Source: Volutella citrinella
Lineage: Eukaryota; Ascomycota; Sordariomycetes; Hypocreales; Nectriaceae
Reading direction: 5' to 3'
Assembly: GCA_034401135.1 (NCBI GenBank)
Contig: JAWZSP010000003.1
Span: 5,518,001 to 5,582,000, forward strand
Length of the DNA: 64,000 nt
This document shows positions 10,793 through 22,213 of this stretch, one piece after another (positions within the stretch are counted from its first letter, which is position 1; each line of letters opens with the position of its first letter). The notes beneath the pieces were generated by a model. The model was given only the letters and a program-made list of their open reading frames with translations. It searched no databases and had not been told where the DNA came from. A program made the position numbers and the translations under genes.

Positions 10793-13162
10793 TTAGACCA
10801 ATGATATCCAGGACTCTCTGAATGTTGTGCCTATGTCTTGTGCAATCTCTCCGAGCATGAGATCCTCAATGTAGCACTCTCCGACCACCGAGAACCCTTG
10901 GCTCTGTGGCCTAATAACAAGAGGAGCCTTTAGACCATATAAAATACACACTTCATCGCCCACACTCATCCCTTCTGGGCCGAGACCCCAGTAGCCGGCT
11001 TTTGTAGAGAATCTCTGCCTTGCATGGCAAACACCGGCCATACAATCCAGGAACCTGTCTGCATTGCCACCAGCAGATATTTTCTCCAGTACGTCAAGGG
11101 TTATGGGTTGTTGCCCACCACCTTGTAGAGTCTCCAGGTCCTCTTTCCATCGCTGATGAACCGTTGGGGCCCAGTTGAGAGACCATCGGAGGCCGTCTTT
11201 AAGTAGGCACTTCGCAAAGTCAGCCTCGTGCGAAGTCGCATCCGACATAGAAAGCCCATCCCAGTTTTTTCCACAAGTGAGAGTCATGGCTAATTTCCGG
11301 AGGCCACTGGGCGAAATGCATGCTTGGGTTAGTAAGTCATTCAAATCTTGAGTTGAATCCGGCCCTGGTGGATAATAATTCGGAAGAATTTCCCCTCTCC
11401 AAAATTTTGAGAAGGATATAGGGCTAAAGTCCGTGACTGTGTCCACAACTACGCCTAGGGCCAAGAGCGTTGACCCGTCGCTGCTGAACTTGATGCTAAC
11501 TTCTTGCTTCGCCGAGGCGGCAAAAGTTGAAAGCATCTGAGGCGAGCTGATGACTTCAGTAAGAGAATAATGCCACTGTGGGACCCAAGACGGGAGAGCA
11601 AAGTCAAAGTCTTTAGGTCTGTAACTTCTAGGACCCATCCGAAATACGTTATCACCTCGTTGGATATCTGATAGAATTGCCAGGGAACCGGACGATTGAA
11701 TAAGTTTTGTTGCCATGGACTGATAAACCTGGCCAACAGGTATCATATAGTCAGGGATTATTCCGACTAGAAGATTTTCATCGACAACTGGAAGACCATG
11801 CAAGGCGTAGAGCTTGTCCCTCGGGTCATTGCAAGTGAAATGCCGAGTCAGGGCGAGAAGCTCGTGGAATTTGAAGCGCAGAGGGTGGAAATACAGCTGT
11901 GACGTAGACAATCGGTACATAAAGTATGCATTGCGAATACCAATATCCACGATGGGCTTCTTGGATGTGGACCAGTCTCGACGCCAAGGTTGAGAGATCC
12001 TGCTGTAATTTGTCTGGATGATTGCAGCCGCGAGACCGATGCAGTCCCAGGAGACAGCCCACTGGCCCCAAAGCATGATGGCTGAGCGTGCGAGTGAAAC
12101 CTCTGAGATGGACCATGTGCGATGAAACCATGCTTTCTTGAACAGGTTCATTGTTGGAAGCCATTCGGACGCTTCTCCTGACAGTGGTACCGCCGTTTGG
12201 CTTCCCCTTGCTTGACAATCCGACCAGTAGTTGATGCCATCTAAATAATGGATGCTTGCCGGCCGAATTTTATCTTCAAGACCCGATCGAGCTCTCCAGG
12301 TATTGAAGACCCTGCACACGCCGAGCAAGGCTTGACATGATTCTGTATCAGTAGCCTCGCGCCCAAAGCCAGGTTCAGGCCCTCGACCAAGCCAGACGAT
12401 AAGACGGCTCGCCTTTTGAAAGATGAATGGCATCAGTCTCAGCTGCTGGCCTCGCTCGGCGACATTGTCTGTGTTGATGCACAGCCCTGCGGCCCATATG
12501 AAGCGAGATTTGGTCGTCAGGCGCAGCTGTAGTAGCGCATCCACGAGAGTCTGGGTGGTTGTAACCTCTGTTCCGTTGCAAACCAGTCGGCCCAATGGAT
12601 TGGGTGTGTTGAAGGTGCCAGTTGATTTCGATGTATATGAGAGAGCCTCGTACTTGGACTCGACCGTATTGATATCGATTTGATGAAGGAGACACTGGAT
12701 ATCTCCTGTCGAGCTTGGGAGGATCTCGAGTAGCCTGCTGTAGTTCTCAGCTGGAAGAGGGCCATACAGAGGACTCCCGTAGCTGATTTGCGTGGCATTA
12801 TTATAGGCATTGGATGGCACTAGATTTCGTTGAGCTCCTTGAGGCCTGGGTATATCCAGTGGTAAGACCTGGATATCCGCAGGGTGGCTTCCGCCTACCC
12901 ATTCTCTCCAAGCTGGTGATTTATCAAGAGCTGCGGCTGCAGCTAGTAATCTATCAGGTTGTTTGAAGCGACCTTCACCATGATAGAAGTAATCTCTCGC
13001 TATTTCATCATCAATAAGGGCAAGCGAAACCAGAGTTCCTCGACAATGTTGCTTACCGCTGCCACTGAATCTTACAGGGTCTCCATCGGCTACTTCCTGC
13101 CATGTATTCTCTGGGCAGTCCATGAAACATCCAGAGCCTTGAGGGTCATCGTGCCTCGACAT
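10793..13162 (-). CDS. HET-domain (heterokaryon incompatibility) protein
   Basis: An intronless frame of 789 aa with ATG at 13160-13162. A HET domain (PF06985-type) covers roughly residues 168-340: it begins with KYEALSYT, continues with RFIWAAGLCINTDNVAERGQQLRLM, and then has ASRLIVWLGRG. These are the three conserved HET blocks. The usual Trp after SYx is absent (SYTSKST), and WAD(A/S)xCINQ is WAAGLCINTDN, so the domain is diverged. The N-terminal 165 residues are unusual for the family and contain no motif I know; the C-terminal part (FTCNDPRDKLYALHGL near 450) is typical. HET proteins trigger cell death on fusion of unlike strains or act in allorecognition. It may be an inactive or repurposed member. 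Confidence 0.9.
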   Translation of the reverse strand: MSRHDDPQGSGCFMDCPENTWQEVADGDPVRFSGSGKQHCRGTLVSLALIDDEIARDYFYHGEGRFKQPDRLLAAAAALDKSPAWREWVGGSHPADIQVLPLDIPRPQGAQRNLVPSNAYNNATQISYGSPLYGPLPAENYSRLLEILPSSTGDIQCLLHQIDINTVESKYEALSYTSKSTGTFNTPNPLGRLVCNGTEVTTTQTLVDALLQLRLTTKSRFIWAAGLCINTDNVAERGQQLRLMPFIFQKASRLIVWLGRGPEPGFGREATDTESCQALLGVCRVFNTWRARSGLEDKIRPASIHYLDGINYWSDCQARGSQTAVPLSGEASEWLPTMNLFKKAWFHRTWSISEVSLARSAIMLWGQWAVSWDCIGLAAAIIQTNYSRISQPWRRDWSTSKKPIVDIGIRNAYFMYRLSTSQLYFHPLRFKFHELLALTRHFTCNDPRDKLYALHGLPVVDENLLVGIIPDYMIPVGQVYQSMATKLIQSSGSLAILSDIQRGDNVFRMGPRSYRPKDFDFALPSWVPQWHYSLTEVISSPQMLSTFAASAKQEVSIKFSSDGSTLLALGVVVDTVTDFSPISFSKFWRGEILPNYYPPGPDSTQDLNDLLTQACISPSGLRKLAMTLTCGKNWDGLSMSDATSHEADFAKCLLKDGLRWSLNWAPTVHQRWKEDLETLQGGGQQPITLDVLEKISAGGNADRFLDCMAGVCHARQRFSTKAGYWGLGPEGMSVGDEVCILYGLKAPLVIRPQSQGFSVVGECYIEDLMLGEIAQDIGTTFRESWISLV

Positions 13163-13641
13163 CTTTAGTAGAATAAATAGACTTCTCCCTGCCGCAGGGG
13201 TATTGGTTGCGTCTTTTGTTTGCGGAAGGTCAGATGCCGTCGCTAACTTAACCTGTCCTGGTCAGTTTAGAGGGGATGGCAGCCTGCTAGACCCCGCTGT
13301 TTTGCCGAGCTACAGGTCTGTGCGGCGATGCAGCCACTGGCCATATGCCTCCAACAGGTACTCCGTACAGGTGCTTTGAGTCACTCGGTGTGACATTCCC
13401 CCTTGCTTACCCCCAGCGATGTATGCAGGTTATCATTATGAGACACCTGCCCGATTGGGAGGACGTAAGGTAGCACAACAGCGCAGAAGTATATGAGCAC
13501 CACAACAAGATGGAATATCTCAAGGTAGAAAGCAAACATTATCCTCAGACCTAATAACCTATTCTTCACAACTCCAACGAAGAGGGTGCAACTGTTTCAT
13601 CATCCCAAACCAACAAGTTCCTTACCACCAACTACAGCACC
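13163..13641. other. Divergent intergenic region, HET gene and GNAT gene
   Basis: 479 bp between divergent starts. No additional gene or clear motif is seen. Confidence 0.45.
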
Positions 13642-14271
13642 ATGGCCTCATCTTTGGAGGACGCCTTCCGCTCAGAGAGACTCGTGTACCGAGCCATCCA
13701 GAACACTGAGGAAGAGAAGGAATGGTACTACACACAGATCCGGAGCGACCCTGTTGGATTCGCCATGGGCGACTCAAACTTGCTGCGGCCGCAGTCCAAG
13801 GCTAAAAGCGACGAGAAACTCCTTGAAATCTCGAGTTCGCTCCTCGGCGTGGTCATGTGCCTGCGCCAGAGCAGTGACTCGGACAGCGCGCCAGACCAGC
13901 GAATCGGCGTGCTCTGGATGCATGACGACGCGAGCGACAACTACAGACACCACCACCGGCTGGCCGTCCTAATCCTCTCCATCGCGCCCACGTATAGAAA
14001 CAAGGGCTACGGTGCCGAGGCCATCAACTGGGCCACCGACTGGGCCTTCTTGAGAGCCAACATGCATAGTGTCGAACTGGGCTGCGTTGAGTACAACAAG
14101 GCTGGTATGCATCTGTACCCGAAGCTGGGTTTCGTGCTCGGTGGTAAATTTCCCAAGTGTCACTTTCACGAGCGCAAGTGGTGGGACCTATATCACTTTT
14201 CTATGCTCGAGGATGATTGGGTGGTCCTTCGAGGGCTTGATGAGAAGAACGACGCTTCTGAGCCTCTATGA
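13642..14271 (+). CDS. GNAT-family N-acetyltransferase
   Basis: Intronless, 209 aa, with start context ACCATGG. The acetyl-CoA-binding motif A is seen as LSIAPTYRNKGYGAEAINWA at about residues 112-131 (the RNKGYG loop). It is followed by the motif B-type segment VELGCVEYNKAGMHLYPKLGF with the Asn-Xaa-Xaa-Gly pattern common in RimJ-like enzymes. Members transfer acetyl groups to amines of small molecules or protein N-termini in the cytosol. The substrate cannot be read from sequence. It is convergent with the GPI protein downstream. Confidence 0.88.
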   Translation: MASSLEDAFRSERLVYRAIQNTEEEKEWYYTQIRSDPVGFAMGDSNLLRPQSKAKSDEKLLEISSSLLGVVMCLRQSSDSDSAPDQRIGVLWMHDDASDNYRHHHRLAVLILSIAPTYRNKGYGAEAINWATDWAFLRANMHSVELGCVEYNKAGMHLYPKLGFVLGGKFPKCHFHERKWWDLYHFSMLEDDWVVLRGLDEKNDASEPL

Positions 14272-14634
14272 CCACGACAAGACTGCCAAGGGGTTTTCTC
14301 CTCGCCAGGAAGACTGATATGTGAGCCAGCGGAGCGAGAATGAGAAAGTAAAGGACATGACAGAGACAATCGGGTTCATTATTTTTGACTTTTCACCCCT
14401 TTCAGGGTATTCGATCTATGCCAGACGCAAGATAGCTAAGAAAGGGTGCACCAGACGATTATCTAGGCATCTAAATGCAAAAGAAATCCTTGATCGATGG
14501 CAAATAGCTCAAATTGCCTCCCCCAACATTAACAAGCTGTATGAACATCTGAACTCAAGAAGAGAATATGAGATAAAGAGACCGTAACTGAGCTGATTAC
14601 GTATTAAGAGACACAAAAGAATAGTCGTGGTCTT
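14272..14634. other. Convergent intergenic region
   Basis: 363 bp between the 3' ends of the GNAT and GPI-protein genes. It is AT-leaning and should hold both 3' UTRs. A small open frame at 14321-14587 has no supporting feature. Confidence 0.5.
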
Positions 14635-15392
14635 TCACCACAACAGGACAGCGGCGGCAACACTCAAAGCGACGACAATGAAATAAGGTCGTGCCTGGCC
14701 AGCAGCAGCGGACGTACCCGTCTTCTGAGCAGGTGTTTCGGATTTAGTGGCCGACGGCGTTTGGAGCGAGGTCGAAAAGTGGGAAGAAGTCTGAGCAGTT
14801 TGACGAGCAGCGCTGGTGCTCTGAGGCACCGTCTTTACTTCTGACGTCGTTGTCTCTTCAGCTTTAGACGAGGTGGTTGATCGAGAGGTAATCACGGTGG
14901 TGCTGGTAGCCTGGCTGGTCGGCTCGGGGGTGGTGGTTTTGTTTCGCGAGCCAGTCTCATTGCCGTCGCCGACAACGAGGAATGGGCTGGAGTACTGGAA
15001 GATGGACTTATCCGCCTCCGACGTCAGGACCAGGCCGTAAAACTTCTTTCCGAGTAGCTTCTTGTCATTCGGAATGGCCCAGTTGTACTTTTCGTCCGAG
15101 TTTTTGACATTGGCTACAACAGGGTTAGTATGCTGACAGTGTGCGCGACGTAGGTTCGGTTCGACTTACAGGCAATTTCGAGCAGGGTTTCCTGTCCATC
15201 CTGATTCTCTCCTCCGATGAGCCTGATGCTGATGGTGATGGACTTGTATGCGCTGGGGGCGGTCCATTCGATGGTGTATGTTGTGCCAGCCGAGACCTTC
15301 TCGCCCTCGGTGGGCTTGTAGACGGGGTCGAATCCAGCGGTTTGGGCGTACACCAGGCCGGCAAACAGGCCGGCAAAAGCGAGAAACTTCAT
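14635..15392 (-). CDS. GPI-anchored Ser/Thr-rich protein with KRE9/KNH1-like N-terminal domain
   Basis: Exons 15392-15170 and 15113-14635 encode 233 aa; the 56-bp intron has GTAAGT and TTGTAG ends and a CTAAC branch site. The signal peptide is MKFLAFAGLFAGLVYA. The N-terminal domain (about residues 18-115) matches the KRE9/KNH1-type beta-sandwich: GFDPVYKPTEGEKVSAGTTY, then EWTAPSAYKSITISIRLI, ending with FQYSSPFLVV. A Ser/Thr-rich stretch from about 120 to 205 is expected to be O-mannosylated. The C-terminus is a hydrophobic tail (YFIVVALSVAAAVLLW) preceded by small residues (SAAAGQA), a GPI-anchor signal. It is therefore a cell-surface protein, probably linked to beta-glucan structure. Family is clear; exact role unknown. 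Confidence 0.87.
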
Positions 15393-16641
15393 GCTGATGT
15401 TGGTAGCGAGAGTGGGTTGAGTATTGAAGCGATTGTATAGCTTTCACAGCGATGCGATCTGAGTCGGATGATGAGGGCAGGAAGTACCACCAAACGAACG
15501 GTTGGAAATGCCAAGTATTGGGACCAGAAAGCCTTGAGATGGGGGCCACGGCGAGGCGCTGTCTATTAGTATTTCTTCAACACTCAGCCGCGAACCCCAG
15601 ATTGCTCCGAAGAATGGCGGACATTACAGGCAACGGAACCATGCCCAACGCGAATCGTCGCAGCCAAGACGACCAGGGTGCCAGTTTGCTAGGGCGCAGC
15701 AGCACCCTTTCAGCCTCGCTGGTTGCCTAACTGGCTGAAAATGTGACTCTGGCGCGTCGCGCCATTCGGCGGCGCCCCAATCTAGTTATCACCGAACTGT
15801 TCAGCCCAGCACGCCAAGAGTCAGGGTCGCGGTCTCGCCCAGCCCTATCACCATACAGGGCGCCAAATCAGCTCATGTAACTCGAGGACCAACACTCTTC
15901 ACCGGCCCAAAGGACAGGTTACGGAGACATGACCCCCGTCTATGAGCCATTTTCCCGGATCGCCAGAATTGAGGCTTTCCAGGTGCGCATATATCCCCCC
16001 ATGTTGCCAGGCACGCCTGGATATGCTCAAGCTTCCCGTTTGACTTCTGACGCATCACTGATCAGGGTCGACAAGAGTTTTCGCTCGGCAGGATACCCCT
16101 GCAGGCACCTCAGCCCTAGCCGATGGTGGGTTGTCCGTCGTCTTTACAGCGCCTCATTAGTGTCCCCCTTCATTGGCTGGGATGCATCTAATCTCACGCA
16201 CCCCGCTTAGGGCTTATTGGAAGTGCTGCTTGTGGAAGGTCCCTGGTCAGGTGCGAATTAATCAAGTGATCCCCGCCGCCTTCTTGCATCCAGACCGCCG
16301 TGAGTCAACGGAGTGGCTTGCACCACTCCGTGCGCTGTCGGACGCCAGCTGTCAGCCCTGGGAGAGCCCGACGCCCAAAGCCACACCGGATGTGCGGCCC
16401 AACTATTTGTACAAGGTGCATTGCCTAGTTGATTGGCGTAATTCATCGTGGGCTATAGCCACCCTAGCTTTAGAGCAGAGTTGAGGGTGAGATGAGGTCT
16501 GCCCGACAGGTTCCACTAGCCAAAAGTTCTCTATTACCGACTGACCCTAGGTACTATTCAGACCACTATACAAGATCCCGATATAACTTCATAAGCTGAT
16601 GTCGGCAGGCGTTCCATGGGGTAAGTTCCACACTGACATAC
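15393..16641. other. Intergenic stretch of 1.25 kb
   Basis: It contains the promoter of the GPI-protein gene at its left end and the 3' flank of the MFS gene at its right end. Several overlapping short open frames on both strands have no recognisable content. I see no gene. Confidence 0.5.
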
Positions 16642-18290
16642 TTAGAGAACATAGCGGAAGTGAGGATTCTGAAAAGAGTCAAAATTCTGAACACAGGGTA
16701 AATGAGGGAATTAACAAGACGACTTACCTCAAAATCTGTCAGATCACCTCCATCATTGACACTATCCTGATCAAGTGCGGCGGTTCCGGCGGCAGCTGCA
16801 GCCTCGTCCCGCTTCTTGTTGCGCCTGATAAGCAGAAGCCGTAACATGAAGGCCAAAACCACCTGACACACCGAACAGATGAGTTGCACAAGGACACCTG
16901 TCTGGTAGATGGGTGCCTCGCGATCCAGGAATGCGTGAGGACCGATAATGTTACCAACGCAGTAGGCGAGGAAGACGAGACCAGACGCGGTGGTACGCTT
17001 AGTATAGCCGCCGAGATTCGTAGCGGGCATCTGTAGCGCAAGGACCAACGAGGCAACAAACCCGCCGCTGATGTAGAAGCCGATAAGTAGACCGGTCTTC
17101 TGGGTTTTTCTGTCCAACTTCCACAGAAGACTGAGACCAATGACGGTTGGAATGAGGTAGATGATCATAACAATAGTACGCATATTACGGTACTTTGAGG
17201 CAATCCATGCCGAAGTGAGGATCCAGAACACTTGAAATGCGCCCTGCGGTATTCCGAGAGCAACAGTCTGGAGGGGATCCTTGACGAACCCCTTGACAAT
17301 CAGTCGGCCAAAGTTGGCGATGCCTCCGTTAATAACTTCGTTGAAGAGTGTGAACAAGGTCAGAAGCCATACTTGCGGGTCGACAAGTGCCTCTCGGATT
17401 TGATACCACTTGATGGTCTTGTTTAGAACACCAGTACGGGCTTGACGCGCACGACCGATGAGCATGGCCTTTTCGTGGATGGAAAACCTCTTGGCTGTGA
17501 TGACATTGTCTGGAAGCAGCCAAAGAAGCACGAAACCCCAAAGCACAGTAACTGCTCCACAGATGAGAAACACGCCCTTCCAAACAGGAAAGTTCTTCAT
17601 CTGGCCGATAGCGTAGCTGAGGAGACCTCCGAGCATAGAGCCGATCCCATTGCAGCAATAGAAAACGCCGGCTCTGAACGGCTGGTCGGACCGGACGTAC
17701 CACATGGAGACGACCATCATGAAGCAAGTGGTGATGGGAGCCTCGAATGCACCAAGGAAAAACCGACAAGCCGCAAGGCCCGGGAAGTCCTTGCACAACG
17801 CCGTAAGCATCAGAACAGAGCCCCAACAGAGAACGCAGATGCTGACGACCTTGCCAAGGCGTGTCTTCTGCGCCAAAAAGATCCACGGATACTCTGCAAC
17901 TAGATATGCAAAGTAAAAGATGCTTGCGAACCACGAGTACTGGGTTGGCGTGACGCTGGTGCTGGTGAAGAGGTCAAAGACGGCAGCATAGCCCATGGCT
18001 TGCTTGTCGATGTACTGCAAGAGAAAAGTCGTGCAAAGAAGAGGGAGGAGGAGGAGGTCGACGCGACGGACGAGGCGCTTCTGGGCCTGCTTATCCTCCA
18101 AGAGTTCCTGGAGGAATTCATTGCTGATCTGGTTGGTGCGCAGGAAGATTTCGCCTTCATCGAGGTCCGCAGCCTCGGTTTCCGTGATGGTTACTTTCTG
18201 GTTGGTTTCGGGGCCGACGTCGCCCCTGGTCACAGATGTTGTCCGTGCAAGGTCTGCTTCACCCTCTGACTTGACATCTTTGGTTCCCAT
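16642..18290 (-). CDS. Dal5-type MFS transporter (anion:cation symporter family)
   Basis: Exons are 18290-16728 and a 27-bp last exon 16668-16642. The product is 529 aa and ends DLTDFENPHFRYVL, the usual tail of Dal5/Tna1-like proteins, which supports the last intron. Reading on without the splice would add an unrelated tail. About 12 hydrophobic segments are present. The first contains LLPLLCTTFLLQYIDKQAMG, with the Asp-Lys pair typical of the family, and a GIANFGRLIVKGF block lies in the middle. Relatives carry allantoate, nicotinate, vitamins, dipeptides or other carboxylates across the plasma membrane. It is divergent from the D-amino-acid oxidase gene and shares its promoter region, so uptake of the oxidase's substrate or a precursor is a reasonable guess. 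Confidence 0.9.
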
Positions 18291-19011
18291 GTTGGGTCGT
18301 GCCGAAATAGGGAGGCAGTCGTTGAGGTGGGAGTGAGGATGAGATGTGAGTCTGTGTGTTGCGATGCTGTCCTTGTCGAAAGTTGGTTGAGGCCAGGCCG
18401 TCCTCTTTAATAGTTTTGGTGGCCTCGGTGCAGATGCGGTCTTTGTCTGTGTTATCTCAGCGCATTCTTGATTTGGGATCAATCGCGGGGCCCCAGATAG
18501 ATATCGTGCAGGCATTGATAACTATCTCCCATTAGGGTAGCTGTCCACTAGCGACTCATGTCCCCATCACCACCACACACTTGGCAGCCAGGCGACTTGG
18601 CAACTAGGATAGATTGGGCAAAAATGCGGGGGGAGGATAACAAACTCGCGGTCCAGATGATTGCCCGGCAAAGATAGCGCAGGTCAGATGTGTCTCCGTA
18701 TGGACCGGCCGCCCGTTGACCGGACCGAGTCATCCTGGAGAGCCGTCGGATGCGGATCATGCGGGCCGGCTCAACAGTCCGGTGGGTCACTTTCTGGCAG
18801 GGGTAACGGCTGGACACGGAAGAACGGAAGTATTATGCTCGGCTTGACAACATGATGAATGTTCGACGTCGTGCCTAGTGATTTTAGTGGTACCGCTGCC
18901 GCTCGACCTCAACTTCAACTAAGGAAATCTCATCTCTTCCATCCCCTCCGGTTGAAGTCACATTCCCTACGACATTACCTAAGATCAATCGGACAATAAC
19001 CTATCGTCACC
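18291..19011. promoter_or_regulatory. Divergent promoter region of MFS and D-amino-acid oxidase
   Basis: 721 bp between starts. It carries the cluster motif CCGTCGGATG at 18743-18752, followed at once by further CGG triplets (CGG at 18753-18755 and more downstream) and CCGGCC near 18705. No gene is visible inside. Confidence 0.55.
18743..18752 (+). promoter_or_regulatory. Putative regulator site CCGTCGGATG, MFS/oxidase promoter
   Basis: A perfect copy of the 10-mer shared with the RidA/aminotransferase and regulator promoters. The CCG-T-CGG core is the kind of triplet pair bound by Zn2Cys6 dimers. It lies 453 bp from the MFS start and 260 bp from the oxidase start. Confidence 0.5.
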
Positions 19012-20245
19012 ATGACCATTAACATTGTTGTGTTAGGGTGAGTCGCCTGCACCTGCGTATCGTTATGATTGACTGACAAAGCAATAGAGCTGGCGTGTCT
19101 GGGCTCACGAGCGCCCTGCTCCTCGCCAAGAAAGGTGACTATTCGGTGACGGTCGTCGCGAAGCACATGCCCGGCGACTACGACATTGAGTACACCTCGC
19201 CATGGGCTGGAGCCAACTTCATGCCGTGAGTAAATATTTCTACTGGTCCAATCGTGGAGTGAATGCTGAATTCTTGCCCCAGCATGTCCCCAGAGGAAGA
19301 CAACAGGTGGGAGTCAAGCACGTGGCCTGAGATCTACAGGTTGGCAAAAGAGGTTCCCGAGGCCGGCATCCACCTACAGAGTGAGTTGGCCCTATTCGAA
19401 TTCATGTGTCCACCCGCTGATGTAGCTCAGAAAGCCACGTCTACCGGCATCGGGACGATGAGGGGGCGGTGGACGCCGCCTATGACCCCCTATTCAGCGC
19501 TAGACCTTGGTTTAAGGACCTGATGCCAGACTTCCGCGAGCTCTCCCCTTCGGAGCTACCCCCTGATGCAGCCTCGGGCTGTGAGTTCACATCCGTTTGC
19601 TTGAACACAGCAATCTATCTTCCTTGGCTCCTAGGCCAGTGTTTGAAGCACGGCGTCGTCTTCCGCCGCACTGCTCTTGCGCATATTCACGAAGCCAAGA
19701 CTATGCACCACACTGGCCGTAGCGCAGACATTATCGTGAACGCTTCTGGCATCCTAGCCTCCAAGCTTGGCGGTGTTGAGGATACCTCTGTATACCCTAT
19801 ACGCGGCCAGATTGTCGTGGTTCGCAACGAGGTAAGTCCGATGACCACAATCAAGCCACAAAGCCCGTACCACGAGGACGTATGCTACGTAATGCAGCGG
19901 GCGGCTGGCGGCGGTACGATCCTTGGCGGAACCTACGACCCTGGGAACTGGAACCCCCTGCCGGATCCAGACACGGCCGTCAGAATCATGAAGCGGTGCG
20001 TCGAGTTAAACCCGGGCCTTACAAACGGTGGGGGCATCGAGAAGCTGCGTGTCATCCGCCACGCCGTCGGCTTGCGGCCGGCGAGGAAGGGCGGCGTGCG
20101 CCTCGAGATCGACCGGACGGGCAGCACTTGTGTTGTGCATAACTATGGGCACGCCGGGTGGGGGTACCAAGGGTCTTATGGCTGTGCGGAGCGGGTTGTT
20201 GAATTGGTGCATGAGAGTCTCGGGCAAGGAAAAGCCAAGTTGTAG
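19012..20245 (+). CDS. FAD-dependent D-amino-acid oxidase, peroxisomal
   Basis: Four exons, 19012-19037, 19088-19225, 19283-19380 and 19431-20245, give 358 aa in one frame. The FAD-binding GAGVSGL motif is split by the first intron. [12 protein letters not shown] is the conserved block after the second strand. [19 protein letters not shown] and [13 protein letters not shown] lie near the active site, and [13 protein letters not shown] is the C-terminal FAD-contacting block of the DAO family (PF01266 subgroup). The enzyme oxidises D-amino acids to imino acids with release of hydrogen peroxide. The last three residues are AKL, a peroxisomal type-1 signal, matching known DAOs. Whether it prefers neutral D-amino acids or D-aspartate is not decidable here. 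The third intron has two nearby AG acceptors; only the one at 19429-19430 keeps the family sequence. Confidence 0.93.
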
Positions 20246-20497
20246 ATTACGGAAGACACGAGTGGCAATACCTGTAGATCAAATGAATATATGCTCAGAT
20301 AAGGAGCCCATGCCTGTTGTGTTGATGCACTCTTGTCCCACGTTCAACTGAGGGGTGAGTTCTTACAGGTCGGATCTCAAAATGAGCCCAACTAACCCCT
20401 CCCTTGTAGTCCTGGGGCTGGATCCCTCACCTTGGGTTCCGGGATATGACATGGTGTATTGAGAGCTGACTGACAAATGCGGCGTACTAAATTCACT

Positions 20498-22213
20498 CTA
20501 TTGCTGAGACTTTTCCACCTTGCTCCACCAGAATTCAGATTCCTTCCCGGCCCAGGTGTCCTCCATCATCTCAGCGGAAGGCCCGGGTTTGCCACCAACC
20601 AGCTCCTTGTTGTGCAGCCCAAAAACCATGGCCAGGGGGTTCTCTTGACTAAATGGCAGCCATTCTGGCCCATCTTGGTCGTCAACTCGAATAGCGTTGG
20701 GATTTCCCGAAACAATGAAGCTCGACATATAAGTGTTCAAGGTCTTTGCGAGCTCGCGTTGGGTTTGGGAGATGTTCATGACGGCGGGATTGCACGTCTC
20801 ATAGCGCATGTTGTCTCCATGTCGAGCGCCTTCCAGCACCGACGCTTCAAGTGCCCATTGGTAGAGAAAGACAGGAACTGAGCAAGCGGAGGCGAATTGC
20901 GCTGTCTGTCGTATCGCAGCTTGGTAGGCGTAATTAGCGTATGCGGCCTCGACTCGCTTGTACTGTGCTCCTACTCCGTCCCTGGTCTCTTTCAAGGGCG
21001 AAGTCAAAACAGTGAGGGGATCGGGGTAAAGCTCGTTGAGTGCAGAGACCTCTGAATCATCAAGTAAGGGAATAAGCTCGGCAAAGAAGGAAGAGAACTC
21101 TGCGGAAGTTGACATTTGCTTATTGACGTAGAGAGATCCCTCGTTACGAGTAAATCCTGTCATGATGGGCATCTTGTGCCATTTGCCAGACTTCCAAGTT
21201 TCCAGCGGTGGCCGGGGAATAATATCCCCATCGATAACAGGCTGCCATGCCCACCGGAGAGACGGGTTATACTTGTCAAACACGGCCGTCTGTGCGGAAC
21301 AGAGCTCATCGTAAGGGACAGATCGTAGGAAGGGGAGGATGTTCGCCTCTGGGCAGTCTTCAGGGCAGCCAACCTCCTTTAGAAGATCCTGGAACTGCGC
21401 CTCGTGAACTTCAGCGTTGTAGGGGCGGACTGCTCGAGAAGTGGGTGCTCCCGATTCGATGATGACACGGTGGTACAGAGGTTGTGCGTTCTCCTTGTAG
21501 TTCATCAAATGGTGGCCGATCTGCGAACACACTTAGCTCTTGCCTCTACCAGAGTGCCGTCTGCATGATTGTTATCAGACTGGGACTCGACTCACTGAGT
21601 GTGCTCCTGCAGAGAGGCCTATCAAGGTGACTTGACTGGCATCGCCACCAAACTCGGCAATATTGTCGCGAACCCACTGGAACAGCAGAATCTGATCTTT
21701 AAGACCTAGATTGACAACGCCCTCCTTCTGAGTCACGGAAGACGGAAGAAAACCCAGGGCACCCAGTCGATAATTGAAAGAGACGCCAATAAACGGTGCT
21801 TCCGCATGTGCCACCATGGATGCCGTGTTATGCATGGACGCTGTCCCGCGGTTGAAAGCACCGCCATGGATGTATATGGCGACAGGAAGCAGAGCTTTGC
21901 CGGGTGCATAAGATTGCGTCTGGCGGAAGACGTTTGCGGTGAGGCAGTCTTCGCTGTATTCTAGCTTGGGGCCACCCTTGAGAAGTGGTTTGCCCGGGGC
22001 GGATGGTCCATATTGCGATGCTTCGATGACAGTGGTTGGACTCGCCGGGACGCTCTCTGCCGGCCTGAATCGACGATCTCCTGTTGGGGGCAGCGCGTAG
22101 GGGATCCCCCGAAAGGCGTCGACGGGCTGGGGAAGGTCTTCCGTGAGTGTTCGGCCAACTACTTTGCCCTGGGCGATTTGCGCCTGAGGATGCTGGGCTG
22201 TATCGTAAGTCAT
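20498..22213 (-). CDS. Type-B carboxylesterase/lipase (alpha/beta hydrolase)
   Basis: Exons 22213-21596 and 21520-20498 encode 546 aa; the 75-bp intron falls right after the nucleophile motif. Family signs are FRGIPYALPPTGDRRFRP near the start, EDCLTANVF, the oxyanion loop IYIHGGAF, the nucleophile elbow GLSAGAHS with Ser at about 201, the acid region GFTRNEGSLYV, and ARHGDNMRYE with the likely catalytic His. The usual residue before the nucleophile is Glu (GESAG); here it is Leu. There is no signal peptide in the chosen start (MTYDTAQHPQAQ), so it is probably intracellular. It hydrolyses esters or amides; the substrate is unknown. It is convergent with the oxidase (252 bp between stops). The cluster motif lies 210 bp upstream, suggesting co-regulation. 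Confidence 0.92.

Noticed and set aside
16566..16727. Read-through C-terminal extension of the 16.6-kb MFS transporter
   Set aside because: Splicing out 16669-16727 gives the standard DLTDxxNPxFRY tail of the family; the extension has no homology-like features.
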